Source: Caprella mutica
Taxonomy: Eukaryota; Arthropoda; Malacostraca; Amphipoda; Caprellidae
DNA: 64,000 nt
Reading direction: 5' to 3'
NCBI GenBank assembly: GCA_947561585.1
Contig: CANNZV010001150.1
Span: 114,152 to 178,151, forward strand
This document shows, in pieces, positions 47,574-59,241 of this stretch; within the stretch, counting starts at the first letter, position 1; every line of letters starts with the position of its first letter. The translations under genes and the position numbers were made by a program. The notes under the pieces are model-generated. The model made no database searches, was not told the origin of the DNA, and saw nothing but the letters and a program-made list of their open reading frames with translations.

Positions 47574-47767
47574 AAATGACAGTAAGGCTCGTCCTGGTAA
47601 CTTTGGTCGCAGCGTTCCTATAATCAACTCTGCATCTGTACAACCCGTTGTCACCGGACTGCACATTTTTAATCAGGAGTTTCCCCAGAGAGACATTATA
47701 CACAGCCCTTCCTCCAAACAACTCTGAATCTATCCAGGTTCGGCCGGAGGAGGTACGGGAATCGAAA
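47574..47767 (-). CDS. Sidestep-like exon 3 (second half of Ig1)
   Basis: The acceptor TTCATTGACAG ends at 47768 and the first donor GTAAGT starts at 47573. The exon is 194 nt, enters in phase 2 and leaves in phase 1. It encodes the end of the family motif PIYSFDSR (joined to exon 2), a conserved W, and GLYRCRVDYRN with the second Ig1 cysteine, and ends TSLTVI. With this first donor the codon shared with exon 4 is TTT. With a G-ending unit of the adjoining array it is GTT (Val), which is usual in the family. The true exon end may therefore lie inside the array. Confidence 0.88.
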
Positions 47768-48440
47768 CTGTCAATGAAAAAGGATAAAAGTATGATGAGC
47801 AAATGGACAAAAATAAGGGTATGTATAGAATACAGTGATGTAGAGGCTGATACATAAACATCTGAACCATTTCATTTGTTAATAAAATGAAAACTATGGA
47901 GCCTAGAGTTTTTAAAGAAGCATTATTAGAAGGAATATACATAGAATGAAGATTTGTTCAAATTTGGTTATAAAAGAACTAATTTTTTAAATCCTTTAAG
48001 TTATTTCGACTTGATATATATACATTATACAACAAAGTCTTTAAGAGACCTCCACATGAATAAGTCATTTGGTGATGAATGGGAAGAAAAAAGTTGCAAG
48101 GAGATACTTCAAATTCTTGAAATTTAACGATCTATGCAATTATTGTGTTTCATACGTTGAATGATTCTTATTGGAAATTACTTAATCATTTTCTGTACTT
48201 CTAGCTTGCATGGGGGAGCTAAAAAAATATTTCTTTCGAATTAACTCGAGTTTCGTCTAAAACCCAATTTAAACGAATCTCCAAGATGTATTCTCTACAA
48301 TAAATCTTGTTTCAAAAATCTTGCTTTATTAGTTTAAAATTTATTAACAAATGAAATGGATCAGATATTTATGAATTGCCATGTATTAGTAGATATAACT
48401 TTTGATTTTTTTTTACAATAATACAGAAAGAACTGTGCTA
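47768..48440. other. Intron 2, nothing recognised
   Basis: AT-rich DNA between exon 3 and the mariner-like element, apart from the acceptor tract. Confidence 0.5.
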
Positions 48441-48442
48441 TA

Positions 48443-49339
48443 CAGTATGATCCACAATGAATGATACTAAAACAAAAATTATTTTATAATATTAACTCGC
48501 CGATTACTGATCAAATAATTGCATCTATGCTATCCTGATGTTGGGACATTTGAATAAAAATGGATGATTTTCGATATTCATCATTGTATCGCCTCAAATT
48601 GGATCTTCGAAAATGGAACTTGTACGCAGCCTGAGTCACCAATTCAGAAACGACGGTCAGCAAGCATCATTTATCATCGCAAAGAATGATCAGTTCAGGA
48701 GCATCGAGAAAATCAAAATGACATTCAGAATATTAAAATGGTTCATCTTGAAACAGTCAACAAACAAGCAGGTACATCGGAGGTGGACAGCAGTTGGCTA
48801 CACTGTAATCGAATGTAAAAAACCTAATGGTGAAAAAGTGATGGCTTGGGTGGGGATTACGCACGGGAAGATCTTCCTTGTTGTTTGGTTCGAGAGGTCC
48901 GAAAATTCAGTTGCATACCTGGAGAAAGTCCTTAAAAATACTATGTAAAATGTCCTTAAGAATAATTTCTAGCTGGACAAATCACCATTGCCCCCCCCCC
49001 TTATTCTCCGGACTTATCGCCTTTTGACTTTTCATTTTGGTCGCAAGCTATGGCACATTGCATCAGATGTGAACCACGCACTCTAAGTAAACTCAAGACT
49101 GTCTTGGAAGACTTTGCTGTCAACATGAGCGAGGAAGATATTCGCAAAATGGTGCGTCATACGAAGAAATGAACCAAGTTGTGTAGAGATCAACTTGAAG
49201 GACATTTTGAACATTTGTTGAAAAAAACATAAATGTCCAAACATTGGCTATCCATTGAACTTCTTCTTCTATCAATTATTTACCATTAAATATTTTAAAG
49301 GAATTTTTGTTTTAGTATCATTCATTGTGGATCATACTG
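48443..49339 (+). mobile_element. IS630/Tc1/mariner-type element, internally deleted
   Basis: The element is flanked by TA (48441-48442 and 49340-49341). Its 38-bp terminal inverted repeats (48443-48480 and 49302-49339) are identical by eye and begin CAGTATGATCCACAATGAAT. At 897 bp it is shorter than an autonomous member. A run of 11 Cs lies near 48990. Confidence 0.9.
48614..49230 (+). pseudogene. Broken mariner-type transposase
   Basis: A first block (48613-48948) contains GEKVMAWVGITHGKIF, like the segment around the second catalytic residue. After a shift at the C-run, a second block has YSPDLSPFDFSFW, the third catalytic motif region, and near the end GHFEHLL. The N-terminal DNA-binding part is largely missing. 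The gene is interrupted by stops and frameshifts. Confidence 0.75.
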
Positions 49340-49425
49340 TAAATAGTTCATCAATCACTTTTGAAGCGGATTACGGATAGTTTTATTCTATAAAAATCTT
49401 CCAATTCGCTAACACTGGGAAACTA

Positions 49426-50904
49426 CAGAAGTGGCCAAAATAAAAGGGTAACAAGAACAATTATCTAAATTTCAAATTTCATAAAAAATACAGAACACAC
49501 ACTATTGAAATTTTGCACGTATTTTCATATAGAGCTCATATGTATTCGAATGAAATTTCAAAGCATTTGGGTAAATATTCTAGCAATAGTTCGATATTTC
49601 ACTTCAGACAATAAATTTTACTCTGGTCAAAAGTTAAGGGTAGCCATCATAAATTTTGAAATATTCCCAGATATTGGCGATTAACTTAATACTTTGAGAA
49701 TAATTCTTTCCTATATCACTTCAATACGTCTTCTACCACAAAATTCTACTAATTTTTCTTAAAATGAAGGAATTATTCATTTTCTATTCATCTTCCAGAA
49801 ATGTCCACATTTGTTGTGTTTCTTCTCTGAGTACAGTCTTCAATGAATATCCAAACAATCTCAATTCGATTGAGGTCAGGGCTCAGTGAAGGCAAACTCA
49901 TTTGAGCAATTTTATCATCTTCTAATAGGGTCCTCACTTTTTTATCTGAGTAGTAGGGTACATTGTCCTGCTTGAAACTCTGTGGTTGAGGGACAGCTGC
50001 TTGTTGATAGGGGAGAGTAGGTTGACGAAAGAGCTGTTTTATACTTTATACTAGCTCCTCCGTGCAGAAGAACAATGGGAATAGGTTCATAAGAAGAAAT
50101 GAACCACCAAACCATCACACTACCACCTTCAAACTGGCTGTTTTATGACGCAGTTCAGAGTTATAATTTCCCTTACCTTACGTTTAATTCACACTTTCCC
50201 GTTGGAACCGAAGATGTATAATTTTCTTTCATGAAAAACCGTACCACCAGACATGACACCTATCTCACGAGAAATCTTGACCATAATTGTTGAAACTATC
50301 TTGCAAGCTACTTTGAAAAGTTGCATGATCTTCTATTGGCAATGCCTTGGGAAGTCTGCCACTCTTAAGCTTGGAATCAATAACTCCATACTGCTTAAAA
50401 TAAGCCACAATATGTTGCACAATCCTGTTGGACCTTTATATGGCAATAGAAATCTCCGGCAACGACAATTGAAAACTGTACTTAAAGAAGAAACTCATCA
50501 ACTAATTTTTGGAAAAATTATGGACATTTATGAAGGAGGAATAGAAGATGGATAACTCCTTCATATTGTGCAAAATTTGTAAAATATAGTTGCAGACGAT
50601 GTATTGAAGGGATAGAGCAAATAATTATTCACAAAGTATTAAGTTAATTTCCAATATCCGGGAATATTTCAAAGTTTATGATGGCTACCCTTAACTATTG
50701 ACCAGAGCTAAATTTATTGCCTGAAGTGAAATATCGAACTATTGCTAGAATATTTGCCCAAATGCTTTGAAATTTTTTACGAATACCTATGAGCTCTAAT
50801 TGAAAATATGTGCAAAACTTCAATAATGTGTGTTTTGTATTTTTCATGAAATTAAAGATTTAGATAACTTGCTCTTGCTTACACTCATATTTTGGCAACT
50901 ACTG
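49426..50904 (-). mobile_element. Tc1-like transposon with long inverted repeats, copy 2
   Basis: Same family as 8772-10390. TA flanks are at 49424-49425 and 50905-50906, and the ends are CAGAAGTGGCCAAAATAAAA and the inverted CAGTAGTTGCCAAAATATGA. The inverted repeats extend about 370 bp. The interior (about 49780-50520) holds a more decayed minus-strand transposase. Its right end lies 10 bp from the exon 2 boundary. Confidence 0.88.
49780..50520 (-). pseudogene. Degenerate Tc1-like transposase, copy 2
   Basis: It is collinear with the transposase remnant at 9115-10025, including the downstream block around CCTGACCTCAATCGAATTGA on the minus strand. It has further indels and no continuous frame. 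Confidence 0.7.
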
Positions 50905-50916
50905 TAGAATTCTTAC

Positions 50917-51175
50917 CTGTAAATTGGAGTACCGACCCCATCCTTGTACCACAGCACTAGTATGGGTCTCTCCGTGACACCAGTTCTGAAGTGACCTCTT
51001 CGTGTTCTCACTATAAAACCTTGTCCTCCACTGGAATAAGAAGTTGTCAAACTGTGTTGAGGACGGTGCCTTAGAGTATTTGAGGCTCCTGATTGTTTGA
51101 GAGTGTGGTAAAAAGGCCCAGTGCACGGTAGACTGATGTCTGACCCGATCAGACTGTTGATCTCGTGAATAGTAC
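50917..51175 (-). CDS. Sidestep-like exon 2 (first half of Ig1)
   Basis: The acceptor TTTCCCACAG ends at 51176 and the donor GTAAGA starts at 50916. The exon is 259 nt, enters in phase 1 and leaves in phase 2. It encodes GSDISLPCTGP with the first Ig1 cysteine, and ILVLWYKDGVGTPIY, a hallmark of Side Ig1. Between the cysteine (exon residue 18) and the tryptophan (76) lie 57 residues rich in Ser, Thr, Arg and His, far more than the dozen or so usual in an Ig domain. The donor is followed after 10 bp by the end of a Tc1-like element. Confidence 0.88.
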
Positions 51176-51726
51176 CTGTGGGAAATGAAAGTTAAGTGGG
51201 GTACGCCATGATTTGTATTTTGATATGTTCCTTTTATCGATCATGTGATAAATGAAAAATTCAAAGAATCAATCAGAAAACCATTAGTATGTAGAGAACC
51301 AATGGAATATTTATGTATATGTAATTTATTAACTTTAATATTTGGTCATAAATAAGTGTTTGATATTTTTATTCTATTAACTCCTCAAACTAGAACAGAG
51401 ATTTTTTTAGAAGCAAATACGAAATTTGAACATAAGACATATTCTCAAGGTTTTAAGCAGTGCTCCATCGACTGAACCAATAAGATATATTTCAAGGAGT
51501 CTATTCACATATTACGGTGATTATAAAATTGTGATACTGTATCTCCTTTTTCTCTCATTAAGTTTCAGATTTATTACTGAGGAAGGAAGTTCATAAATTA
51601 CGAGAGTTATTCTGACAAATTGAGAAAAAAGAAAACAAAGTATTTACATCAGTTAGGACGACAACTGATTTACTGGAGTAGCAAGGATCTCTGAATAATA
51701 TTCTACAGATGACATCAGTAATTAAA
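51176..51726. other. Intron 1, nothing recognised
   Basis: AT-rich flank of exon 2. Confidence 0.5.
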
Positions 51727-51975
51727 AGACATGAATGTGACTGTCTTCTAGTTCATGAAGAGACAATAGACATGAATGTGACTGACTTATAGTTCATGAA
51801 GATGCAACAGACATGAATGTGATTGGCTTCTAGTACATGAAGAGACAATAGATATGAATGTGACTGACTTATAGTTCATGAAGATGCAACAGACATGAAT
51901 GTGACTGGCTTCTAGTTCACGAAGAGGCAAAAGACATGAATGTGACTGATTTCTAGTTCTTGAAGATTGAAGAGT
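51727..51975. repeat. 41-bp minisatellite
   Basis: Six copies of a unit with AGACATGAATGTGACTG and AGTTCATGAAGA. Two variants alternate, which hints at an 82-bp dimer. Confidence 0.9.
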
Positions 51976-54900
51976 CAATTACAGAGGAATAAATCAAATT
52001 CTTCGGCATAGAGACAAGGAAACCTTTGTTCCTATCACCTTTGTTCCTAAAAAGTTTCTACATGGAACTTTGTATAAGTTTGGGTTTTGATTATTGTTTA
52101 GTTTACTTAACTTATAGCAAAAATTTGTAAATATAATTGTGTAAATGCCAAATGTCTGTATGTAATTCGTATTTCTCATGTATGTAATCTTTTATTCTTT
52201 TCCAATAAAGAATTCTTATAGTGGTAATCATTTCATTAAAATTGCCAACTCATTTGAATAATATTAGTTGTGGGATTTGAGCCAGTAGAAAATAACTTCT
52301 TATTGCAATTTCTTCTTATTACAATGCGATAATATTTACATATATATCAAGTACTGTTTAAATTTAAGAAAAATATCTATTTGTCTTCAATTACTTATAA
52401 TTATGTACAGCTATTCAATAACCTTACACAAATGAAATTTATATGTAGTAGATGATTTATATTGAAAAGATCTAAATAATGATTTTAACTGCAATCTTCA
52501 TTTCATTTTTAATTAATATTAGTCTCTGGTCACCTAAATCATTATGAATTATGATGGATGTTTGTCTGGCAGTTGACCAAATATTTTAATTACAGTCTGA
52601 CTCTTTTCTACATAAAAATATCATACGTTAAAGCCTATTCATATATTCATATATATATATATATATATATATACTTATTTTTATCAGGTAGGCCTATATT
52701 CTTTCGGGTCATGAAAGTCTGTTGTAAGTCACAGATTTCACGATGTGTGACACATAATAAACAAAAACTGTTGTCGACATCACAAAGTTTGACTTGAACA
52801 ATGAACATCCAAGATGAAATCCCCTTTCAATTATAACTTCTAAATAAGACCAAGGAGTCTGACCTCTGGCATATGTTTTAGACACTGCGTGACTGCAGAA
52901 CAAGTTTAGGAACTTCAAAACTGTAGTGAGACGTGTGAACAAAAGAAAATTAGAACACCTCAAACAGCTGACCAAATCACGCACTGCTTCCAATATTAGG
53001 CAATAGAAAATCCAAAGCTATTCGAAACATAAATTCAGTACAGATTCTATGTATGATGAACTCGAACATATTACATAGTTTTTTCTCGTGTTCTATCCGA
53101 AATATTCATCAAGTGAAATTCATGTGACTTTATTCATTCAGACAAATTTACATAAATTGTTTGACTCTATGCCCCGAAATACTCCAAAATCTTCCTCGAG
53201 GAAAAATGTATGGTAATAGACGTAATATTTTAAAGTCTGGGAATTTATGTTTGGAGAATTGGTGTTAGTTTTCATGAGATACGCAATTGTTTGCTTGTGT
53301 ACGAATAAGTTTTGAACTTCTGTATAATGAATTATTCCTGTATATATCAACGAATAGAGATAATATTTATTGAGAAAAAAAAGTATACAAGTATACATAG
53401 AATTCAAGCCTCTATATCAGTAAAAAAAAACCTTTTGGGCATAGAATATTAGAATATTTACTTCAAATTTAATCTATTTATAGTACTTGCTTGACGTGAA
53501 AATTATTACAAGTTACAACGTATGAATGATTCTCAAAGAGTTAAAATTGTCTAAACTCTTAATTAAGAAAGTTGGCTGATTACAATGAATAAGTTCAACC
53601 AAACCAGTACGATGGACCAAGAACTAATTGTCAAATATCAAAAATACAGTACAAATAATCTCTCTGGTAAAATAAACCTTGAACAAAATGTACAAGATCT
53701 CAAATTCAATGGCTCCTAACAAGTATGAATGGTTCAACCTTCCAAGTATAATAAGGTTCTTAACAAATGTGAATGATTCAAGTTCACAAACACAATAATT
53801 GTTCTCGCTTCAATTCCAACGCAATAGAAAATCTAATTTTTCAGTTTTTAGTGACAAAAGCAAGGCTTATAATATAAAATAAATAATGTATTATAGTAGG
53901 CAAACATTCGGTGAAAATGACGCGATATCATTTTCAAATTCAGTTGCGATGATATTTTAAAATGTTATGAAATGCTCGAATAGATTGGATGAATAACATT
54001 TCACGGTTGGCTTTTTATCTAAGGGATGATATGATTATAAATTTCACTTTTATTTTCAATGGGACGTTACTGATAAATAAAAAGGATTTGGTTAAATATA
54101 TTTTCATGAAGTAGCTACATAGAATGGGGAAGTTTTGTTAAATGATAATGATAATTAAGTTTTGTTAAATATATTGTTTTCAATCTAACAATTCTATGTG
54201 AATACATCTCACCAAGTGGATGTATTTTGTTGAATTGAATTAAATAAAAAGAGGGAAAAATCACTCACAAAATCCTTCCTTGAGTATTTGAGACAGAACT
54301 GAGGGTAAATATTTTCAAGAACTTAACACGAAATATTTCTCAACAAATTCTCAATTGAGGGTAGTAAAATGAATATTTGAAACATAAGCTGTTCATTGAT
54401 TCATTTTTGATGGTAATGTTTTCACTTGGGTTTATTTAATATCAGTAAAATGAAAATATCTGGTACAATGAAGTAAAGAAGCAACGATAATAAAATATGT
54501 TCATATTAACAAAAAGTTTTCCTAGGAACTCGAACAGGAAATTCTGGTTGGAGGTTAGGAATCTTTTGGAGTTTTAATTATCATATTTTTTCTGATTTAG
54601 AAATATAGAATAATGTATTAGTATTAACTATTTTATTAATTGATATTTTTTTGGAAATATTTGGATATTTAAGATATTCTTGCTTACATTTTCAATTTCT
54701 TCACAAAGCTGATGTCATATAATTCGTTTTATATCTTACGGAAAGTGTAATTCTTTTCAATGCTATGGGGAGAATTTCCGACCCTCGCCAATTTCTCTGA
54801 GTGCCCTCCGTTTGATTATGGAGTGTTGTGTAACATTTCAATTTCAGGTATATTTAAATGTATAATAAAATGTATTGAAGGTGAATGAAGTACATCATCT

Positions 54901-57900
54901 AACAACCCAAGAAATCATTACATAGTGTGTCAACATTGGCTCTAGATGGTTAGATGGGAAAGACATATGACACTCTGAAAAGTTGCCAAGAAATTACATG
55001 GGGATAATGTGGTTTTCCATTCTCATGTAATGTTACCTTGGAAGAAGGTTGGTTCAATGTTGCGAATCAATCCTTTGAATTGACAAATTGGCTCAAACTG
55101 ATTTATATATAGCGTATCAACAAAAATATATAACTGAACCTTGATTAACATATTAGCAACATCTTGAGCCAAGATGGTTTCAACTTAACAATCCATGATG
55201 TCACCATTTTGGCCCATTTTGCAACAAACCACACAGTATCATTACGATTTGTCAACCTAGTGCCCACATGGGACCTATTAACTTGTGTTGCTTGAGAAGG
55301 AGCAGGTAGTTCCGTCTGATTATGGAGTGTTGTTTCACATTTCAATGTAAAGTCAATGTCTGATATTAAAATTTGATTTACGGTTACTGATTTTATTAAG
55401 GCGCTGTTTCTATCAGACACAAAAAGAGATTGCAACTAATTATTATTGTAGCATAATGATTAAATATTGAGTAGTTTTTGTACACATATTTTTCATTTTA
55501 TTATCCCTTAATATATTAACTTTAGTGTTACTAATGAGATAGAGTAATACTTCCCGGTGTGCCTAATTAGATTATTTTTCTTCCGTCTAATATTTAAAAA
55601 ATATAGTATACAGCTCATAACGTTTTTGAGATACTGTCTCTACCACATACATTTCTATCAATAATGTGTTGCAGGAATTTATGATTTTAATGATATTTAG
55701 TTTAACAGTTACATCTTCTCTGATTGTTCGGCAAAGGAGGGGGCGGAGCACTGAAGCGTTAGTGCTCTGTTTTCTGTTTGCTTTTTGTTCTTGCGTATAG
55801 TTTTAGTTGAATCAAATTGCGTTTAAAATAATCAGATAGTTGATATATGGCTGTAATGTGTTATTTTGTATTCGCTAGTTTGTTGTACAGTACACTTCAT
55901 GATTGTTTAATGACCTGGCAGGAGGGTTCGGTGGGCGGAACGCCCCCTCGTTACTCTTATTGATCAACCTCCATAGCCAATCAATGAGCTGATATCCTTA
56001 ACACCAATATCGTTTAATAGATATCCGCAAGGAATTTTTTTTTAAACTATTTTCTTAGTGGTAGTAACCTTACAATTTCTAACCTTGAAGGTGCCACTCA
56101 TACTTCATACTGATAACAGAATAATGGGCAATTATAATAATTCTAATTTATGTTAATTTCCTCTCAAAACGATTTCAGAAATCATTTCTAGTGTTAATGT
56201 GAAGGGTAAATGTTGCTCTGTAATTGCTTCTAACGAATACTTTAATGCATTGTTGCTGCTTATAAATAACTTGACATGAAAATATTTATGCCAATCACGA
56301 CCAATATAATAAAAGTGTGTGTAAGAATTAGTTTCAGTCTCTAGGTATTTTTCCTGAACAGATATATTTAAACATTAACAAGTCATTATCGACATTATTT
56401 CGATTTTTATCGGTGATCGGTAAACGACGTACAGCCAATATTGCTCTTCAATGTTATCGTGAATTAAACTTTATCGTCTGTTGCCGATCATTCACTTTGT
56501 TCACAACGAGTGATGGTCGTTGTAACCTTTCGCTGTGCACATTTTTTTTACAAAGAGTGCTGTTTTTATAACATTTACTATAATGGTTCCATAAAATCAT
56601 CGAAAATAATTTGACTATAACTAAAGTTTACCTTACATATTAAATCGAGTAATTATTCTATTTTGATCATAAAATCATACTTTTATATTGCAAAGCTCAA
56701 TTTTTCATGACCAATTTAATACTGTTTCAATTATTGAACACAAAATAATGATGAGCCAGACGGCGCAAAGTTAATATTTATTGTCACTGTTCTAAAATCT
56801 TAGAGCTGAAATTACCCGGACTGCTTTGTTATTGTTATCACACTAACCATTTTTCTGTCTCTAAATCACAGCAATGAAATAGAGAAATTAGTCAGAGCAT
56901 CTCACTGAATTTGTGAGCAAAGGAAACCGCTCCTACAATTTTAAACCTACTTAATTAGACCTTAATTAGATAGTATGAGCAACTTATATGTACTGTGAAT
57001 TAGTAAATGTATCAGGTGAAATGGGAGTTAATTATTTGATATTTTCTCATTCTTTAATGTATGACACACATAAGTAAATCATAGTCAATATTACCATTCA
57101 TTTAGAATATTCCTTGTATGATGTATTTAGTTATAAAGTTCTTCCTTTCTGAATCATTAAAATGATATTAATATTAAAATAAAGTAAGTCAATAGCAATA
57201 GAAGGATATTTTCCTCACAAAACTCAGATGTCTTTACTTCATCTTTTTAATTTGACTTTAGTGAATAATATTATTAAGATCATTTTAAATTTTTATATAT
57301 AATAAAGATTATCAAAGGTATATATTATTTCACCTCAATATTTAAATAAATTTATTAGCATTTCACATGGAATAACTGTGAGAAAGTTTAGGTGATACAA
57401 AATTTTTCCATGGCAAAATAGATCATTTTTAAAGAATTGATTAGTTTGATAGTGTTCTTCGCACTGAGCAACACAGTAATAAATTGTTGAAAATTGAAGA
57501 GTATGAATCATTTAGCCTATAGAATTCCTCAGATGGCTTGAAGAATTCTTCAGAGTGGGAAAAAGAAGGTTATCATGCATCTGTTTTTCCTTTATATTTA
57601 ATTTTGATATTCTTAGTATTTTCCTTTTTTCGATTCATTGATACCTTATGTTCTTCAGTGCCTTTCCTTGACTCCTAAGATGTCTGTGAGTAGGAAATGT
57701 GATAACAACTCAACTATTTATCCGGTCAGCCTAAATTAGGTATTTGGGGAGAGGAATTTTGTCAGAGTTTTTCCTCTTTTGATCCACAATTCCTTGGCTT
57801 CTTCCAAATGTTTTATTTTGGTCGCAAGTAAATGGGGTCAGATCTTTAAAGTTTTTTGGATCGACTAACGATTTATCCAAGAGGTTTTGCTCATCAAGCT

Positions 57901-58134
57901 TTTCGTGAGACTAGTTTTGGATTAATACTTAAGATATCATGCCTTCAGAAATAGAATGGTAATAACCGAATAACTTTAACCATTAATTCTTCTCAAGCTT
58001 AAAATCAGAATTAATAACTAATTTACGATACTTCAATGTTCTCACGTGTCAGAGAATATTACAATAATTGAAGAAAAAAATTGTCTTATAGGGTTATTCA
58101 TAGAAAATAAAACCCTCCGATTGGGTAATTACAC
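51976..58134. other. Intron 1, long AT-rich stretch
   Basis: There is an (AT)n microsatellite at about 52650-52672 and a duplicated 40-bp motif at 54806 and 55311. A segment at 55970-56060 resembles 33560-33660 in inverse orientation. No coding exon, tRNA or rRNA was recognised. Confidence 0.5.
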
Positions 58135-58567
58135 AGAATAACTAGACTCAGGAATATCTAGACTCAGGAATATCTAGACTCAGGAATATCTAGACTCAGG
58201 AATATCTAGACTCAGGGATATATAGACTCAGGAATATCTAGTCTCAGGAATATCTCGACTCAGGAATATCTAGACTCAGGGATTTCTAGACTCAGGGATA
58301 TATAGACTCAGGAATATCTAGAATCAGGGATGTCTAGACTCAGAAATATCTAGACTCAGGAATATCTAGATTCAGAAATATCTAGACTCAGGAATATCTA
58401 GACTCAGGGATATATAGACTCAGGAATATCTAGACTCAGGAATATCTCGACTCAGGAATATCTAGACTCAGGAATATCTAGACTCAGGGATATATAGACT
58501 CAGGAATATCTAGACTCAGGAATATCTAGAATCAGGGATGTCTAGAATCAGGAATATCTAGACTTAG
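58135..58567. repeat. 16-bp minisatellite
   Basis: About 27 copies of TCTAGACTCAGGAATA with GGGATATA and AATCAGGGATG variants. Confidence 0.95.
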
Positions 58568-58913
58568 GTTATTTAGCTGTTCAGATCATGTTCATGGATC
58601 CGAAAATGTGGAGCTCCAAGAATATACACTCCAGGGAATGCTGAAAGAGTGTATTTCAATGGAAAATATTACAAATTTACAAGTAGCAACATCTAGACCA
58701 CTAAATAATTATTTCAATTTTTGAAAGAAAAAAATCTAATTTTATTTAATCTGCCCAGACAGCATAAAGACACAGCTCAACTTTTTCATAAAAAAATCAA
58801 ATAAATCTTAGAATCAATGATGAGCTGTAAAATGATCCCCAAAAATATTAGGAACAACCCTACTTCAATTATAGGTAGAACTTCTTTTCGTCTCATTTTA
58901 TAAGTTGATGTAT
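58568..58913. other. Intron 1 spacer, nothing recognised
   Basis: AT-rich DNA between two arrays. Confidence 0.5.
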
Positions 58914-59060
58914 TCCATTAATAGTCACAATAATAAGTTGTGGTTTTCCATTAATAGTCACAATAATAAGTTGTGGTTTTCCATTAATAGTCACAATAAT
59001 AAGTTGTGGTTTTTCATTAATAGTCACAATAATAAGTTGTGGTTTTCCATTAATAGCCAT
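58914..59060. repeat. 33-bp minisatellite near exon 1
   Basis: Four copies of a unit with CCATTAATAGTCACAATAAT and AAGTTGTGGTTTT, within 200 bp of the exon 1 donor. Unlike the two junction arrays, it does not contain exon sequence. Confidence 0.92.
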
Positions 59061-59117
59061 GTATTCCATAAATATTTACAATAATCATATTCCATAAATA
59101 GATTAATAATTACTCAC

Positions 59118-59241
59118 CGTTCACTGCCTCCAGAGTCGCGCCATCCGCCTCCAAATCGGCTGAGAGGACAAAGAAGAGAACAAAAACTGCCCCAAAACTG
59201 TCGGCGATACTTCGTCCAGTCCTTTTAGGCATCATAAGCAT
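59118..59241 (-). CDS. Sidestep-like exon 1 (start codon and signal peptide)
   Basis: It starts at ATG 59241-59239, with in-frame ATGs at 59235 and 59232 as alternatives. An in-frame TAA lies about 40 bp upstream. The 124-nt exon encodes 41 residues plus one base. The hydrophobic core FGAVFVLFFVLSA is a signal peptide, followed by an acidic stretch that leads into Ig1. The donor is GTGAGT at 59117-59112. The phase matches exon 2 (G|GT gives Gly). The assignment rests on the signal peptide, the phase and the splice site, since this part of the family is poorly conserved. Confidence 0.72.

Larger units (their letters stand above)
11489..59241 (-). other. Sidestep-family gene, 5' seven coding exons (gene span)
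   Basis: Seven exons were found by reading the minus strand for Ig-domain signatures bounded by splice sites. Their phases (1, 2, 1, 1, 1, 0, 1) fit at every junction. Spliced together they give about 395 codons covering a signal peptide and three Ig domains. Side proteins are transmembrane Ig-superfamily receptors that bind Beaten-path proteins in axon guidance and synapse formation. The expected Ig4, Ig5, FN3, membrane span and tail are not found down to position 1, so the gene continues beyond the left edge. Intron 3 is about 26 kb and is filled with mobile elements and minisatellites. Which Side paralog this is cannot be decided here. Confidence 0.85.

Noticed and set aside
45959..47623. 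554-codon plus-strand frame of VRLITRHLPM-type repeats
   Set aside because: It is the antisense shadow of the exon 3 splice-donor array, open only because the unit is 33 bp.
55145..55435. 96-codon minus-strand frame with WFVAKWAKMVTSW
   Set aside because: It has no family I recognise, no splice sites that fit the sidestep-like gene, and its repeat-like flanks suggest mobile DNA. I could not support it as a gene.
55720..55960. GC-richer islands with GGAGGGGGCGGAGC and GGGCGGAACGCCCCC
   Set aside because: Considered as a CpG-type promoter or snRNA, but no box elements, conserved RNA motif or exon could be placed.
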